From Euborellia annulipes (lineage: Eukaryota > Arthropoda > Insecta > Dermaptera > Anisolabididae), in the NCBI GenBank assembly GCA_023213315.1, contig JAKCPI010005234.1:21196-85195 (forward strand): a DNA stretch of 64,000 bases, written 5' to 3'. The position numbers and the translations under genes are program-made. Position 1 is the stretch's first letter. Each line of letters begins with the position of its first letter. Under the pieces are notes generated by a model. It had not been told where the DNA came from. It saw nothing but the letters and a program-made list of their open reading frames with translations, and made no database searches. Positions 33,430-42,987 of this stretch are shown here, one piece after another.

Positions 33430-33693
33430 GCCCTCGGGGCTTGGTGTAGAGGTTAGCGTGCTAACCTCGTATACCAAACGTCGTGGGTTCGGACCCCAGG
33501 CAGTCCGATGATTTTATTTAAGCCATTTGGATACCAAATGGCTTAAATAAGAATGCCTGGACCCCTAATATGTATATTAAATCAATAACGGTTATCGTAA
33601 ATGTCTTACATGGCCTGAGTTGCCGAAAAGACAGTGTGAATGTGTGTGTGAGTGTGAGTGTGAATGAGAAAATAGTGGTGAATGTTTTAGAAG

Positions 33694-33720
<27 letters not shown>
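33430..33720 (+). repeat. SINE1 copy in the right arm of X1, 13-bp TSD
   Basis: TSD AACTTTGTGCCTA at 33417-33429 and 33721-33733. tRNA-like head GGGGCTTGGTGTAGAGGTTA and GGGTTCGGACCCC, hairpin 33496-33560 (17-bp inner stem, triloop ATA, plus outer CCAGGCA/TGCCTGG), GTTGCCGAAAAGACAGTG, a GTGTGTGTGAGTGTGAG tail and poly(A). This is the best-preserved copy in the window. Confidence 0.92.
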
Positions 33721-33724
<4 letters not shown>

Positions 33725-33858
33725 TTGTGCCTAATTAAATTATAAGCCTACAAGGACTGAGGGTGGACAAATAAAATTTTGTCCGAAACGTTTCCTTTTT
33801 CGGCATTTGGCAACCAAAGGCTCTTTTATTTGCTGCACCCGTACTTGCTCTCTTCCAT

Positions 33859-34201
33859 CCCATGAAAATAATTTATTGATTAGAAAAAAGTTATTGAGCA
33901 ATTCAGGTAAATCAGCCTCACTTGAAAAGGAGAAAACTATTTTTTGTTTAAAATGAATTTTGAATATTTATAATTAATTATTTGAAGTTTTTTTTTTTTT
34001 TTATAGCTGATTTAGAAATCAAAAAAGATAGAGCAGCTAAGCATAATTTCATTTATTTCCCCTCAGAGCTGACGTTTCGGTCCTGTTTAGGGCCATCTTC
34101 AGAGCACTAGGGGTGTCATTATCAATATTAACTCCCACATTTCACCTTTACATCACGCGCTGGTTTTATTTATTTTTATTTATTTTACATATATACAAAT
34201 A
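33859..34201. other. Non-coding with one hammerhead-like core
   Basis: On the minus strand at 34074-34102: CTGAAGA, a stem built from GGCCCT/AGGACC, then GAAAC. This resembles a hammerhead ribozyme core. No partner inverted copy was found nearby. Confidence 0.45.
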
Positions 34202-34912
34202 TAAAAATCTGGGGTGGAGGGGGCACACCACACAACTTTCTCTCCTTTCTGGTATTCGAATGTTGTGTACTGTGCTTGTCACACCAGATTTTTTGTGTCG
34301 ACATGTATTTAGTTTCCGACAGTAGGGTACATTCGATTTTCAAGATGTAAAATTTATAAGTCTGGCAAAATATTTATATGTTGTTACCATGGCAACCATT
34401 TCTCCTATCTTTTCTATGGAGAACAAGAGTAAAGTGGTCTTCAGAAGATTTCAATCACAAAATGAGAATATACATTTTAAAGAGAATCTAAAAAATAATT
34501 GATTTTTGAATTTTAAAAAAAATCGTTGGAGCAAATTTTGAGAAAATCGAAAAAAAACTGAAAAGTGCATCAGTAAAGTACTAGTACTCTTTGGTCGATT
34601 TTGTTCAAAAGCTTCGTGTGACGTCCCATGGGGATGCCTAACTTAAATATAAAATTTCAACCTCCTGGCTCTTTTCGTTCTTGAGATATTTTGTTCACAG
34701 ACACACAGACACACAGACACACGGACACACAGACACACAGACACACACACAGACACACAGACAGACCATGTCGCGAAAACCACTTTTTTGGATTCAGGGG
34801 ACCTCAAAACGTGAAGATCCATCAAAATCTCGACATCGAATTTTTGACATGAATCCAATACTTTCTCTCTCTATATATATTACATATATACATAGGTAAG
34901 AGAAAGTAAAAA
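34202..34912 (+). repeat. Family R copy, full length
   Basis: HP1 (first arm decayed to AATCTGGGGTGGAGG), X-box 34383-34396, the AGTACTAGTACTC module, GTTCTTGAGATATTTTG, a CAGACACA microsatellite, GGGGACCTCAAAACGTG, and a complete HP2 ending GGTAAGAGAAAGTAAAAAA. Frames at 34643-34899 in both directions are repeat translation. Confidence 0.9.
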
Positions 34913-35434
34913 AGACAAAGTCCGCAAATTATATGTGACACACCGAGTTCGGTTTTTCATGAAAAGAATTATAATTTTTTCATTCTCGTTTAAATATTAG
35001 GTGTAATAGGATCTTTTCTGGCAAAACCATTTGGCAAATAGATGGTCACATTTGTTTTTTATTATTAAAGAAAAAATAATAACTTATGAAAAAACTTAAG
35101 CCTGTTTTTCTCATTTAAGATTGGATTTCAATCGAAAGTGAATGTTCCGATGCAAATCCATTTTGGGGCTTAAAGCCTTAGGCTAGTCTCGTTAGAAGCC
35201 TTTAAGGTTTAAGGGAAGGGTCAAATAGATAAATTCAAATAAAGCTTATCCTAACTAAATACATGTCGACTAAATTGAGAGAGAACCTTTAAAATAAAAC
35301 TTTCACAAAAGAAAAGAAAAATATATAATCCTTAAAATAATATTTAATCTATTTTTTATTAATCTCTGGATTTATATGAAGCAGTATTTATTAATCGAGC
35401 TAGGAGCTTATATTTTGGGGGATCTAGGGGTGTT
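34913..35434. other. Non-coding, nothing identified
   Basis: AT-rich without ends or frames. Confidence 0.4.
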
Positions 35435-35605
35435 CGATTATCGAAAAAAATAATCGATTATTTCGATTATCGATTATTTTTTTTATCTTTTCAAACACAT
35501 ATTTCTCGAAAAATAATCGATTATGAAAAATAATGGATTATTTTTTCTAACAATCGATTATTTTTTAAGGAAATAATCAATGAATAATCGATCAATCGAT
35601 TATTT
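35435..35605. repeat. ATCGAT-rich MITE-like segment
   Basis: Begins TAGGGGTGTTCGATTATCG and ends TTTTGCGTAGCCCTA. At least nine AATCGATTA-type words (ATTATCGATTATT and its complement) lie between. The ends resemble a hAT-type TIR, but the 8-bp flanks do not match. Confidence 0.5.
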
Positions 35606-36518
35606 TGCGTAGCCCTAGTGGCAACCACCAAATACAAAGGACTACTTCTTTGAAGTGACGTGCTCTCACTTCATCACAAGTGATATATAACATTCCAACT
35701 CTAAATTCAACCAGGTGTGTTTACATTTCACTGACGTGACTTAAAATGACGCAATTTGATGCAACACGCGATTAAATCATTCAGATATGTAAAGGCATTA
35801 AGAGAGTAAGAACTACCATGGAAGAGGAATGAATTTATTACAGCTAATTCAATTATTTTTGATCATCTAGGCTTAGGAATCAGAATTCGTCAAAAGAGCG
35901 TTGGGATGAAATCGGAATAAAACATATAATAGGACCGCCTTAAATTAAGGCTAACTTTTCTTCGATTTGCTAAGCCCATCACACCTTAGGTCGATTTATT
36001 TCATTAAGCACAACCTATCCTTATGCAGACCTCGAAATATGGGATTAATTGAAAACAGAAAATAATAAGAAAAAACTATTTATAAAATTTTTTTTGGATT
36101 ATATGACATTTCTTTTCATTTTTTTTTTAATTTTTATTTTTTTGTTCTCTTCATAAATGTATTTATTTATTATTTTTTTTATTTTGTTTGCCATCACTGG
36201 ATTAACAATTCTCAACTCAAAGGTGACAGGACATTAATTCATAAAAAAAACATTTTGCGGAGACATTTGCAGTAGGCGGGAAATATTTCACCCATTCCAT
36301 TTCAAATGATTTAACACTTCTTGATTTATTTTTCTTTCTTTTCATTTTTCAGAAAAAATATAAAATATTTGTGATCACTTTATTTGCACACTTGTCCAAA
36401 AATCAATCGTAAAAAAAATAAAATCAGTATTCAAAATAAACTTAGTTCATTCATTATTATATTCATTAAAAACTTTTATTATTTTCAAATAAATAATAAT
36501 TTTTATATGCCGGTAGTA
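35606..36518. other. Non-coding, nothing identified
   Basis: AT-rich; presumably intron or flank of the dpr-like gene. Confidence 0.4.
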
Positions 36519-36723
36519 TATTGATTATGATTTGCTCAGGGGCCCACATCTTATGGGTACGTGGATGGCGACCACGAGCTGCCCTAGCTGGGACTGGCAG
36601 TACTTCTTTTCTTTGTATGTCAGTCCTCTTGCCTTCTATATTTTCAACAGGCGTCAGACCGGCCTGTTCTATTCCTTCCCTGTCGCAAAAACCCCCTACG
36701 CCGACCCCGCACCGCTGGATTAA
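36519..36723 (+). CDS. GC-rich open frame, possible 3'-terminal exon
   Basis: The frame GPHLMGTWMATTSCPSWDWQ, then FFSLYVSPLAFYIFNRR and FPVAKTPYADPAPLD before TAA uses mostly G/C-ending codons, in sharp contrast to the AT-rich surroundings. It could begin at ATG 36532 (63 residues) or follow a splice acceptor TTGCTCAG just upstream. An overlapping frame from 36521 (75 residues) is less coding-like. I do not recognise the protein. It is aromatic-rich with a hydrophobic centre (DWQYFFSLYVSPLAFYIF), possibly one membrane segment. It lies 88 bp from the dpr exon on the opposite strand. No repeat ends flank it. Confidence 0.35.
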
Positions 36724-36811
36724 GGCGAAGAAAGAACAAGTCTTTTGATAATGATGATTTCAAGGAACCTTATCATAGATATAACGGTATAAATAGAAAG
36801 TTGAAACTTAC

Positions 36812-36939
36812 CTCATCGTGGTGGTACCAGAAGATATACGCAGGTGGTTCAGGACTGTATTTGATGGTACATGTGAGATTGATGGTACTGCCCTTGTCTA
36901 CGTACAAATCTGGCCCACCCAATATAGCAGCCGTCGGCA
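36812..36939 (-). CDS. dpr: dpr-family Ig-domain exon (dpr10-like)
   Basis: One internal exon, 128 bp, with a polypyrimidine tract and acceptor TTTTTTTGTTCTAG and a canonical donor GAG|GTAAGT. In the only open phase (two bases, then 42 codons) it encodes PTAAILGGPDLYVDKG and STINLTC, then SPEPPAYIFWYHHDE. That is the start of the second immunoglobulin domain of dpr proteins: the B-strand Cys and the F-W core Trp are visible, and GGPDLYVDKGSTINLTC and PEPPAYIFWYHH are hallmark stretches. Dpr proteins are neuronal cell-surface Ig proteins that pair with DIP partners in synaptic target recognition. The next exon should start with VINYDS-like sequence, which I did not find; dpr genes have very long introns, so the rest probably lies outside or in unrecognised sequence. 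Confidence 0.9.
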
Positions 36940-37066
36940 CTAGAACAAAAAAAAGAAAAAGTATTAAAATACTGTCTTAAGTTTTTTTTTAATTCTTTAT
37001 TTTCCTGATGAAAACTCGAAGCCATTCAGCTACAAGTTTTTTGGGTTACAATATTGTATATATAAA

Positions 37067-38210
37067 CAGGGCCGGCGCAAGCTATTCTGCTGCCCTAGGC
37101 AAGATATTTTTTTGCGCCCCCCAAAAAAAAACTTTTAAAAAATTTAAATTGCCGCCCCCTCCTTAAAATTTTCCCTGATCTCAAAAATTTTTCTGCGAAA
37201 TTTTTTTTTTTTTTTCGGAACCAATTTTTACTTTCTCTTACCTATGTATATATGTAATATATATATGAGAGAGAAAGTATTGGTTTCATGTCAAAAATTC
37301 GATGTCGAGATTTTGATGGATATTTACGTTTTGAGGTCCCCTGAATCCAAAAAAGTGATTTTCGCGACATGGTCTGTCTGTGTGTGTGTCGTGTGTGTGT
37401 GTGTGTGTGTTCAATTTTAAGCATGAAGGAATTGAGTTACGAGGTTGAAATTTTATATTTAAGTTAAACACCCCCGGGACCGGAAAAATAAGCTTTTAAT
37501 CAAAAACGGCCAAAGAGTACTAGTACTTTACTGATGTACTTTTTCAGTTTTTTTCGATTTTCTCAAAATTCGCTCTAACGATTTTGATTAAAATTCAAAA
37601 ATCAATTATTTTTTAGATGCTCTTTCAAATGTATATTCTCGTTTTGCTCTCAAAATTGTTTGAAGCACACTTTACTCTTGTGCTTCATAGAGAAGATAGG
37701 AGAAATGGTTGCCATGGTAACAAAATATAAATATTTTCCCATGTTTATAAATTTGACATCTTTAATTCTAATATATTGGCGGAAACTAAATATATGTCGA
37801 CACAAAAAATCTGGTGTGACAAGCACAGAACACAACTTTCGATTACCGAAGGTAAGAGAAAGTTGTGTGCTGTGCGACAGTCACACCAGATTTTTTCCCT
37901 TGCGCCGCCCGCGGAACATTTTCTCCAAAATTTTTTCCCGTCCGAAAAAATATTTTACCTTTTTTTTAGAGACACAAAATTCTTTTTGCCGTCCACGGAA
38001 CCAAAATTTGCCGCCCGCGGAACATTTTCTCTTGCGCGGAACTAAAATTTTTTTCCTTTTTTTAGAGATGATAAATTTTTGCCGGCCGCGGTACAAAATT
38101 TTTTCGGGTGCCGTTTGTGGAACCAAAATTTTTTTTCCCCTTTTTGCCGCCCTCTCCAGGTTGCCGCCCTAGGCGACCGCCTAGTTCGCCTAGTGGACGC
38201 GCCGCCCCTG
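37067..38210. mobile_element. hAT-type element containing an R copy
   Basis: Perfect 8-bp TSD TATATAAA at 37059-37066 and 38211-38218. Ends CAGGGCCGGCGCAAG and GACGCGCCGCCCCTG. The interior is made of degenerate units of the kind GCCGCCCGCGGAAC..AAAATTTTTT (at about 37912, 37980, 38008, 38075, 38110). A 668-bp family R copy is nested at 37229-37896. No transposase; open frames on both strands arise from the repeat units. Confidence 0.88.
37229..37896 (-). repeat. Family R copy nested in a hAT element
   Basis: Complete: HP2, CGATGTCGAGATTTTG, GGTCCCCTGAATCC, a GT microsatellite, AGTACTAGTACTTTACTG, X-box GTTGCCATGGTAAC (37708-37721) and HP1 with both arms. Because the host TSD is exact, the R termini can be placed to within the flanking T runs: TACTTTCTC and CCAGATTTTTT. 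Confidence 0.9.
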
Positions 38211-38280
38211 TATATAAAACATTAATAAATACATCGTTACAAAAAAATTATATAAACAACACTTTTACAAACATATTTAA

Positions 38281-39074
38281 GGTTGTTCGGATAGTACATC
38301 GTAAGTCATAATAGAATCTAAAATTTTTTTTTTAAATAAAATTAAAAATTTGAATGCCAAAATTCCTTATTATAATTTAGTCGTGACCTATCATAGTTTA
38401 TAATTGGATTAAGTTAATAATTTAATTACCAAAAATAATAAATGAATGACTTTCGACTTGAGCAGTATTTCACGTAATATAGAACTGGCAACATTGCATT
38501 CATCAACTATCTATTTTAAATCTTAAACGCCTTAAATTTTATTTTATTTAATATATTACAATGTTTAATGCAAATCAGTTTAAACACAATGGACGATTTG
38601 CGAGAAAAAATATTGTAAAATTGAAAAAAAAAATGTATCTGACATAGAGATAAGACACTTATGCTATGCGACGTTGCCAGGCTGGTCTGACTCTCGAGAA
38701 TTCATTATTTTTAAATATTAGCGACTGTCATTTTGGAGAATTTTTTGACTTTCTTGTTAAAATATTTTTAAAAGCGGTCGGCAGAAACTTTTGATTTTAT
38801 TTTTAACATATTCCTCGGAAGTGAATTAATAAAATGTAAGTTTTTTTGTTTTTGTATCATTTGCACAGATGCCTATATAATTCGATATGTGTGCGTTTCG
38901 TCGTTATTCCCCATAGGCTACATGTTAAATTTCAATTTTTTTAAAAATTAATTACACGATAACCCTGTGTCAGATCTGCTTCAAAATTTTATTTTATACG
39001 TATTTGATAGTGATTAATAACATATTAAAAAATTAGCTTTTAATCTACCAAAGTGCTTTAATGTCCGAACAACC
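38281..39074. mobile_element. TTAA-flanked element, 794 bp
   Basis: Ends GGTTGTTCGGATA and TGTCCGAACAACC, flanked by TTAA (38277-38280 and 39075-39078): a piggyBac-like target duplication. No coding frame. The interior is AT-rich with a mixed patch at 38640-38720. Confidence 0.78.
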
Positions 39075-39342
39075 TTAATTCCTCTTGAAAAGGTTTTTTT
39101 TTTCTTGATATTGAATCTTTTTCTCCTTCAGAAATATTTTGAAATAGTTATTTTATAATTGTATTTATAACTAGGGCTCGGATTTATAGGCACTGAAAAT
39201 CTTTAAAATAAGCAGGCAACTAAGCACTAAAAATTATTAAAATAGGCACTTAAAAAGGCATTTATTGTAAAAATAGGACTTAAAAGGCATTATTTAAGAA
39301 ATAATATAAAAAAATTTAAAAAATTGATGTCTTATTTTTGGT

Positions 39343-39535
39343 AATCTGGTGTGACTGGTGGCACACAATTTTTTCTTAATTTCGGTAATTTAAAGACGTA
39401 ATTTAAAGACGCATTCTGTACTTGTTTGCCAGAATATAAATACAAATCAAATTTTTAAGTACTAATTTTACATTAAAAATAAATTTTTTTTTTCGAAAAA
39501 AAGTATTTTTTTTTAAATCTCGGGGGGAGAGGGGT
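39343..39535 (+). repeat. Family S fragment
   Basis: GTAATCTGGTGTGACTGG, AATTTCGGTAATTTAAAG (partly duplicated), CTTGTTTGCCAGAATATAAA, and a right end AAATCTCGGGGGGAGAGGGG. Same order as 8395-8600. Confidence 0.65.
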
Positions 39536-39547
39536 ATTGCCCCCTTT

Positions 39548-39862
39548 GGGTCGTTTTGATAACTTACCTACCCCAACATTAAAATAGCCTCCCTATGGGG
39601 AAATACATGATGTTTGTCCTTCAGCTATTTTAATGCTGAAGGACAAACACCACGTATTTCCCCATAGGGAGGCTATTTTAATGTTGGGGTAGGTAAGTTA
39701 TCAAAACGACCCATTTAAAAAAATTTTAAATTTAGGTTATGTATAGCTCGTAGAAAATTGAAATGGGTCGTTTTGATAACTTACCTACCCCAACATTAAA
39801 ATAGCCTCCCTTTGGGGAAATACATGGTGTTTGTCCTTCAGCTATTTTAATGCTGAAGGACA
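39548..39862. repeat. 165-bp palindrome plus a second half-copy
   Basis: 39548-39712 is nearly one perfect palindrome: it starts GGGTCGTTTTGATAACTTAC and ends GTAAGTTATCAAAACGACCC, with a centre TCCTTCAGCTATTTTAATGC and only a few mismatches in 80-bp arms. A 52-bp spacer follows, then 39765-39862 repeats the left arm and central loop, but not the right arm. Confidence 0.85.
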
Positions 39863-40085
39863 CCCACATTGGCTATTTGAACTTAAAATAGGCACTAAAA
39901 AAGGCATTTATAGATGAAATAGGCACCAAAACCCAGAATCGGCAAAAATAGGTATTATAGGCACTAACAAATGCCTCTTCCTTTATTTAGAATTTCATGA
40001 AACGTATACATATCATATTGACCTACATTTTAAGCCATAAATTAAAAAAAGGCAAATAGGGCGAAATCCGAGCCCTATTTATAAC

Positions 40086-40820
40086 TCAAAATAAGCTCAT
40101 TGCAAAATAGATTAAAAACAAATAGGTTTATTATTTTAATAAAAGATTGTTCTATTGATCAAATGTTATCCTGTAAAATCAGGCAAAAAGTTTAAATCAA
40201 TCGGCTATAAATATTTATACAAAAAAAAAAGTCAGACAAATATTTAATGAGAAAAGCAATTTTTTTTCCATGTATGTAAATTCATTGCAGAGATATAAAA
40301 AAAGTTTTAAATTTAAATTTATTTTTAATTAAAATAAATTATTAAGCAAATAAAATATTTATTTAAACAATGAAATAGAAACTTTCCCAAAGTCAATTTC
40401 AATCTTTTAATTAGGTCACCATTAAAGCCATCAGCCATCTCTTGGAAAATTATATTTGTACTTGAGCAGAATTAAATTAGGATCCGCGATTAATTAAGAT
40501 TGGTAAATGAATTGTAGAATGATGAGTAACAATTTGGATTGAGTTGCAAGTAAATTTACCTAACACCCATCACCCTCACCCCGTATTACCCTTTGGCCCC
40601 AAATAAAGTCAATTAATTCAGTGCCACTCAAATTCAAATACGATTCTCATTAAAGAGCCATCAATAATCACTTTTTAGTTAAAATCTCATTTGGAAAATT
40701 GTTACTTAAAAAGTACTAGATAATAGTAATTTTCATATTTTTACTTTTTTTTTTTGTTGAATTGTAGATTTATTATAAAAAATAGAGCATAGTCTACGTA
40801 TAATTTCAATTTTTTATTTT
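40086..40820. other. AT-rich non-coding stretch
   Basis: No element ends or coding frame recognised. Confidence 0.45.
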
Positions 40821-40900
40821 GACCCGAGCAAAAATTAAAAATGATCGAGGGATACACACGGCCACAGCAGGTCTACATAGTGAACCTTGAGGAACACACC
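40821..40900 (+). repeat. Family V fragment
   Basis: GACCCGAGCAAAAATTAAAA, GATCGAGGGATACACACGG, GGTCTACATAGTGAACCTTG: the left part of family V, then unrelated sequence. Confidence 0.65.
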
Positions 40901-41139
40901 ATGCACCCCTCTCCTCCTCTCCTCCTTAAAGGATATTGAGAAGAAAGGACCCCTTAGTGTGCCACTGGGGGAACGTGACGGACCAAAGGGAATTTTGGTA
41001 AAAAATGTAAAAATCGGCTTCGCTTACACTGTAGCTGTTTAGGCTACAGTGGCTGAAATAAATTTAAATAGTTTTTTAGGGGGATAAAACAATTTTTATA
41101 GATAATGTAACTCAGGAAAATTTGGAGAGTTATCGCTTC
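40901..41139. other. Non-coding, unclassified
   Basis: A GC-richer patch (40905-41060) with no clear ends. Confidence 0.35.
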
Positions 41140-41402
41140 ATGCCTGGCATACACACGCCCTCACAAGGGACACACAGTAGATCGAAAGTGACCAGAAGAA
41201 AAATGCGTATTCCAGGTGCGGGCGAGTGTATCTCTGTGTGTCCTGGTGGCGTGCTTGTGTATCCCTGTGTGTCCCTGGTGGGGCTTGTGTATCCCTGTGT
41301 GTCCCTGGTGTGGACGTGTATATCCCTGTGTCCCTCAAGGTTCACTTCACTATGCAGACCTGCTGCGGGCGTGTGTATCCATTGATCATTTTTACTCGGG
41401 GA
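41140..41402 (-). repeat. Family V copy with about 30-bp minisatellite
   Basis: Four tandem units of GTGTATCCCTGTGTGTCCCT plus GGTGNGGNC lie at about 41227-41332, flanked by V modules (CGAAAGTGACCAGAAGAAA at the left; GGTTCACTTCACTATGCAGA and TTTTTACTCGGG at the right). Every frame is open over the array because the unit is about 30 bp and stop-free, which explains the five overlapping open frames. None is a gene. Confidence 0.75.
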
Positions 41403-41664
41403 AGAAATTTTTTTAATAATCAATTGTTTGTACTGTTATCTAGTAAAAAATTATACCAAATTATGGTATTTTTTTTTTTAAATAACTATCAACCCATTTT
41501 GTAATCAGTCAAATTAAGATACTAATAATAATATCCAGGATATATAAAAAATATTAAACATTTTGCAAGCTCCATCTCCATCTCAAGTTAAAAAAAAAAA
41601 AAAATTAAGTTAATATTATTATCAATTTTATGAAAATCTTTCTCAATCTGTGATAATAAAAATT
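41403..41664. other. Non-coding, nothing identified
   Basis: AT-rich with no ends recognised. Confidence 0.4.
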
Positions 41665-42053
41665 TAGTGTGAGTGGTCGCACATCACACAACTTTTTCTT
41701 ACCTTCGGTAATCGAAAGTTGTGTTCTTTGCTTATCACACCAGATTTTTTGTGTCAAGATATATTTAGTTCCGCCAATATATTAAAATTCAAGATGTAAA
41801 ATTTATAAAGGGGGAAAATATTTATATTTTGTTACCATGGCAACCATTTCTCCTATCTTTCCTATCAAGTACAAGAGTAAAGCATTCTTTAAAAAATTTC
41901 ATACATTTTAAAGAGCATCAAAAAAAAATAATTGATTTTTTTGAATTTTAATCAAAATCGTTGGAGCGAATTTTGAGAAAATCGAAAAAAACTTAAAAAG
42001 TGAATCAATAAAATACTAGTACTTTTAACATATATAGAGGTAAGAGAAAGTAA
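41665..42053 (+). repeat. Family R copy, internally deleted
   Basis: HP1 present (first arm TTTAGTGTGAGTGGTCGC), X-box 41831-41844, then the AATAATTGATTTTT and GAGAAAATCGAAAAAAACT modules. A jump from ACTAGTACTTTTAACATATA straight to GAGGTAAGAGAAAGTAAA skips about 280 bp including the microsatellite. Confidence 0.82.
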
Positions 42054-42847
42054 ATAAGTGAAAGTAAAAAAGCGTAATAAATCTTGGCTCGATTACATTA
42101 GAACCCTACTAAACAAAATAAATAAATAAAAATACAAATTTCACTGCCGAAAAGTAGAGAAGAGCTGAGGCTTCCTAAGTCCTGCTTGATATTTATGAGA
42201 TCCACTTTCGTGAAGTCAACAAGAAAATATGAACATTTGTTTCACGAAGTGTGCAATACTTAAGTACCGCATATATCGGGGTCTACACAAAGGAAAAGAG
42301 GATTTAGGCGCCGAGCATCAAGCAAATTTATGGTCTGTTTCGAGAAATAAATAGGCTGAGTGGCTTGCAACTCCTACAGCTTACATTAGCTTCAATTGGA
42401 ATTCCTTTAGAGAAAGTATTCTCTTTATTCTTGAAACAACAAATATATCTGAATTCAATTTATAAGAAAATAAAAATAATAGATAATAGATAAAAATAAT
42501 AACTGATCAGTTATTTTATATACTTCTCTAATTAATGAAGCAACTAAATAAAGGAAGAAAAACGTTAAAAATGCCAACAAATTTTCCCTTATGGCTCTGA
42601 TCATGTATTTGGAAAATTAAATTTGAAAACAGGCCTTAATTAATTAAATTATATTACGCCTAATCAAAATTTTGTTAAATATAATTTATCTGTACCATTT
42701 CTAATCACATCATCGAACATCTTCGTGTCACTGACACTGACTGAAATAGGTACTCAAATTTGGACAAAATACATTTTATTTAATTAATTGTTTAATTTTG
42801 TACAGTTTGTATACTGGTAGATATATTTTGAAAAATTTTATTTAGAA
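42054..42847. other. Non-coding, nothing identified
   Basis: A patch at 42120-42420 is of mixed composition and includes TTCGTGAAG / TTCACGAAG, but no element was delimited. Confidence 0.4.
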
Positions 42848-42928
42848 TAATATAAGATTTTTAAAAAATCAGAGCCCTTGGGAGGGGGGGCAAATGCCCC
42901 CTGCCCCTCCCCCCAAATGACGCCACTG
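42848..42928 (-). mobile_element. hAT-like element end
   Basis: AATCAGAGCCCTTGGGAGGG, GGCAAATGCCCCCTGCCCC and AAATGACGCCACTG: the reverse of the left end of 23580-24150. The other end was not found, so this is a fragment or its partner is too diverged. Confidence 0.55.
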
Positions 42929-42987
42929 CTGACAAGAAAAGAGACAGACACCTTCTCGCTGACAAGAAAAGAGACAGACACCTTCTC
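42928..42987 (+). repeat. 30-bp tandem duplication
   Basis: Two exact copies of a 30-bp unit beginning GCTGACAAGAAAAGAGACAG, at 42928-42957 and 42958-42987, immediately after the hAT-like end. Confidence 0.85.

Larger units (their letters stand above)
30741..33858. mobile_element. Element X1: inverted ends around nested insertions
   Basis: The outer ends GATGGAAGAAAGCAAGTACG and GTACTTGCTCTCTTCCATC are inverted and continue with GGGTGCAGCAAATAAA, GATGCCAAATG, ACGTTTCGGACAAAATTTTA, CTTGTAGGCTTATAATTTAA and CAAAGTTGTCATTG, about 170 bp per arm. Each arm is interrupted by an independent SINE1 at a different position. Between the arms lie an H element (31202-31710) and a pogo element (31713-33396). 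A compact palindromic form of the same end is at 46094-46201. No X1 transposase was seen. Confidence 0.7.
39172..40077. mobile_element. hAT-type element with nested palindrome
   Basis: Perfect 8-bp TSD TTTATAAC at 39164-39171 and 40078-40085. Ends TAGGGCTCGGATTT and AAATCCGAGCCCTA. The interior has repeated AATAGGCACT..AAAAGGCATTTA units. It hosts a family S fragment (39343-39535) and a foldback (39548-39862). Confidence 0.88.

Noticed and set aside
37660..38172. 170-residue frame joining an R copy to hAT repeat units
   Set aside because: Chimera of two repeats, with degenerate GC units giving an apparent Pro/Phe-rich tail; not a gene.
41122..41504. Five overlapping frames rich in Cys, Val and Pro
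   Set aside because: Product of a stop-free 30-bp minisatellite.
42928..42987. CRISPR-like direct repeats
   Set aside because: Only two directly adjacent 30-bp units with no spacer, in an animal genome; a simple tandem duplication.
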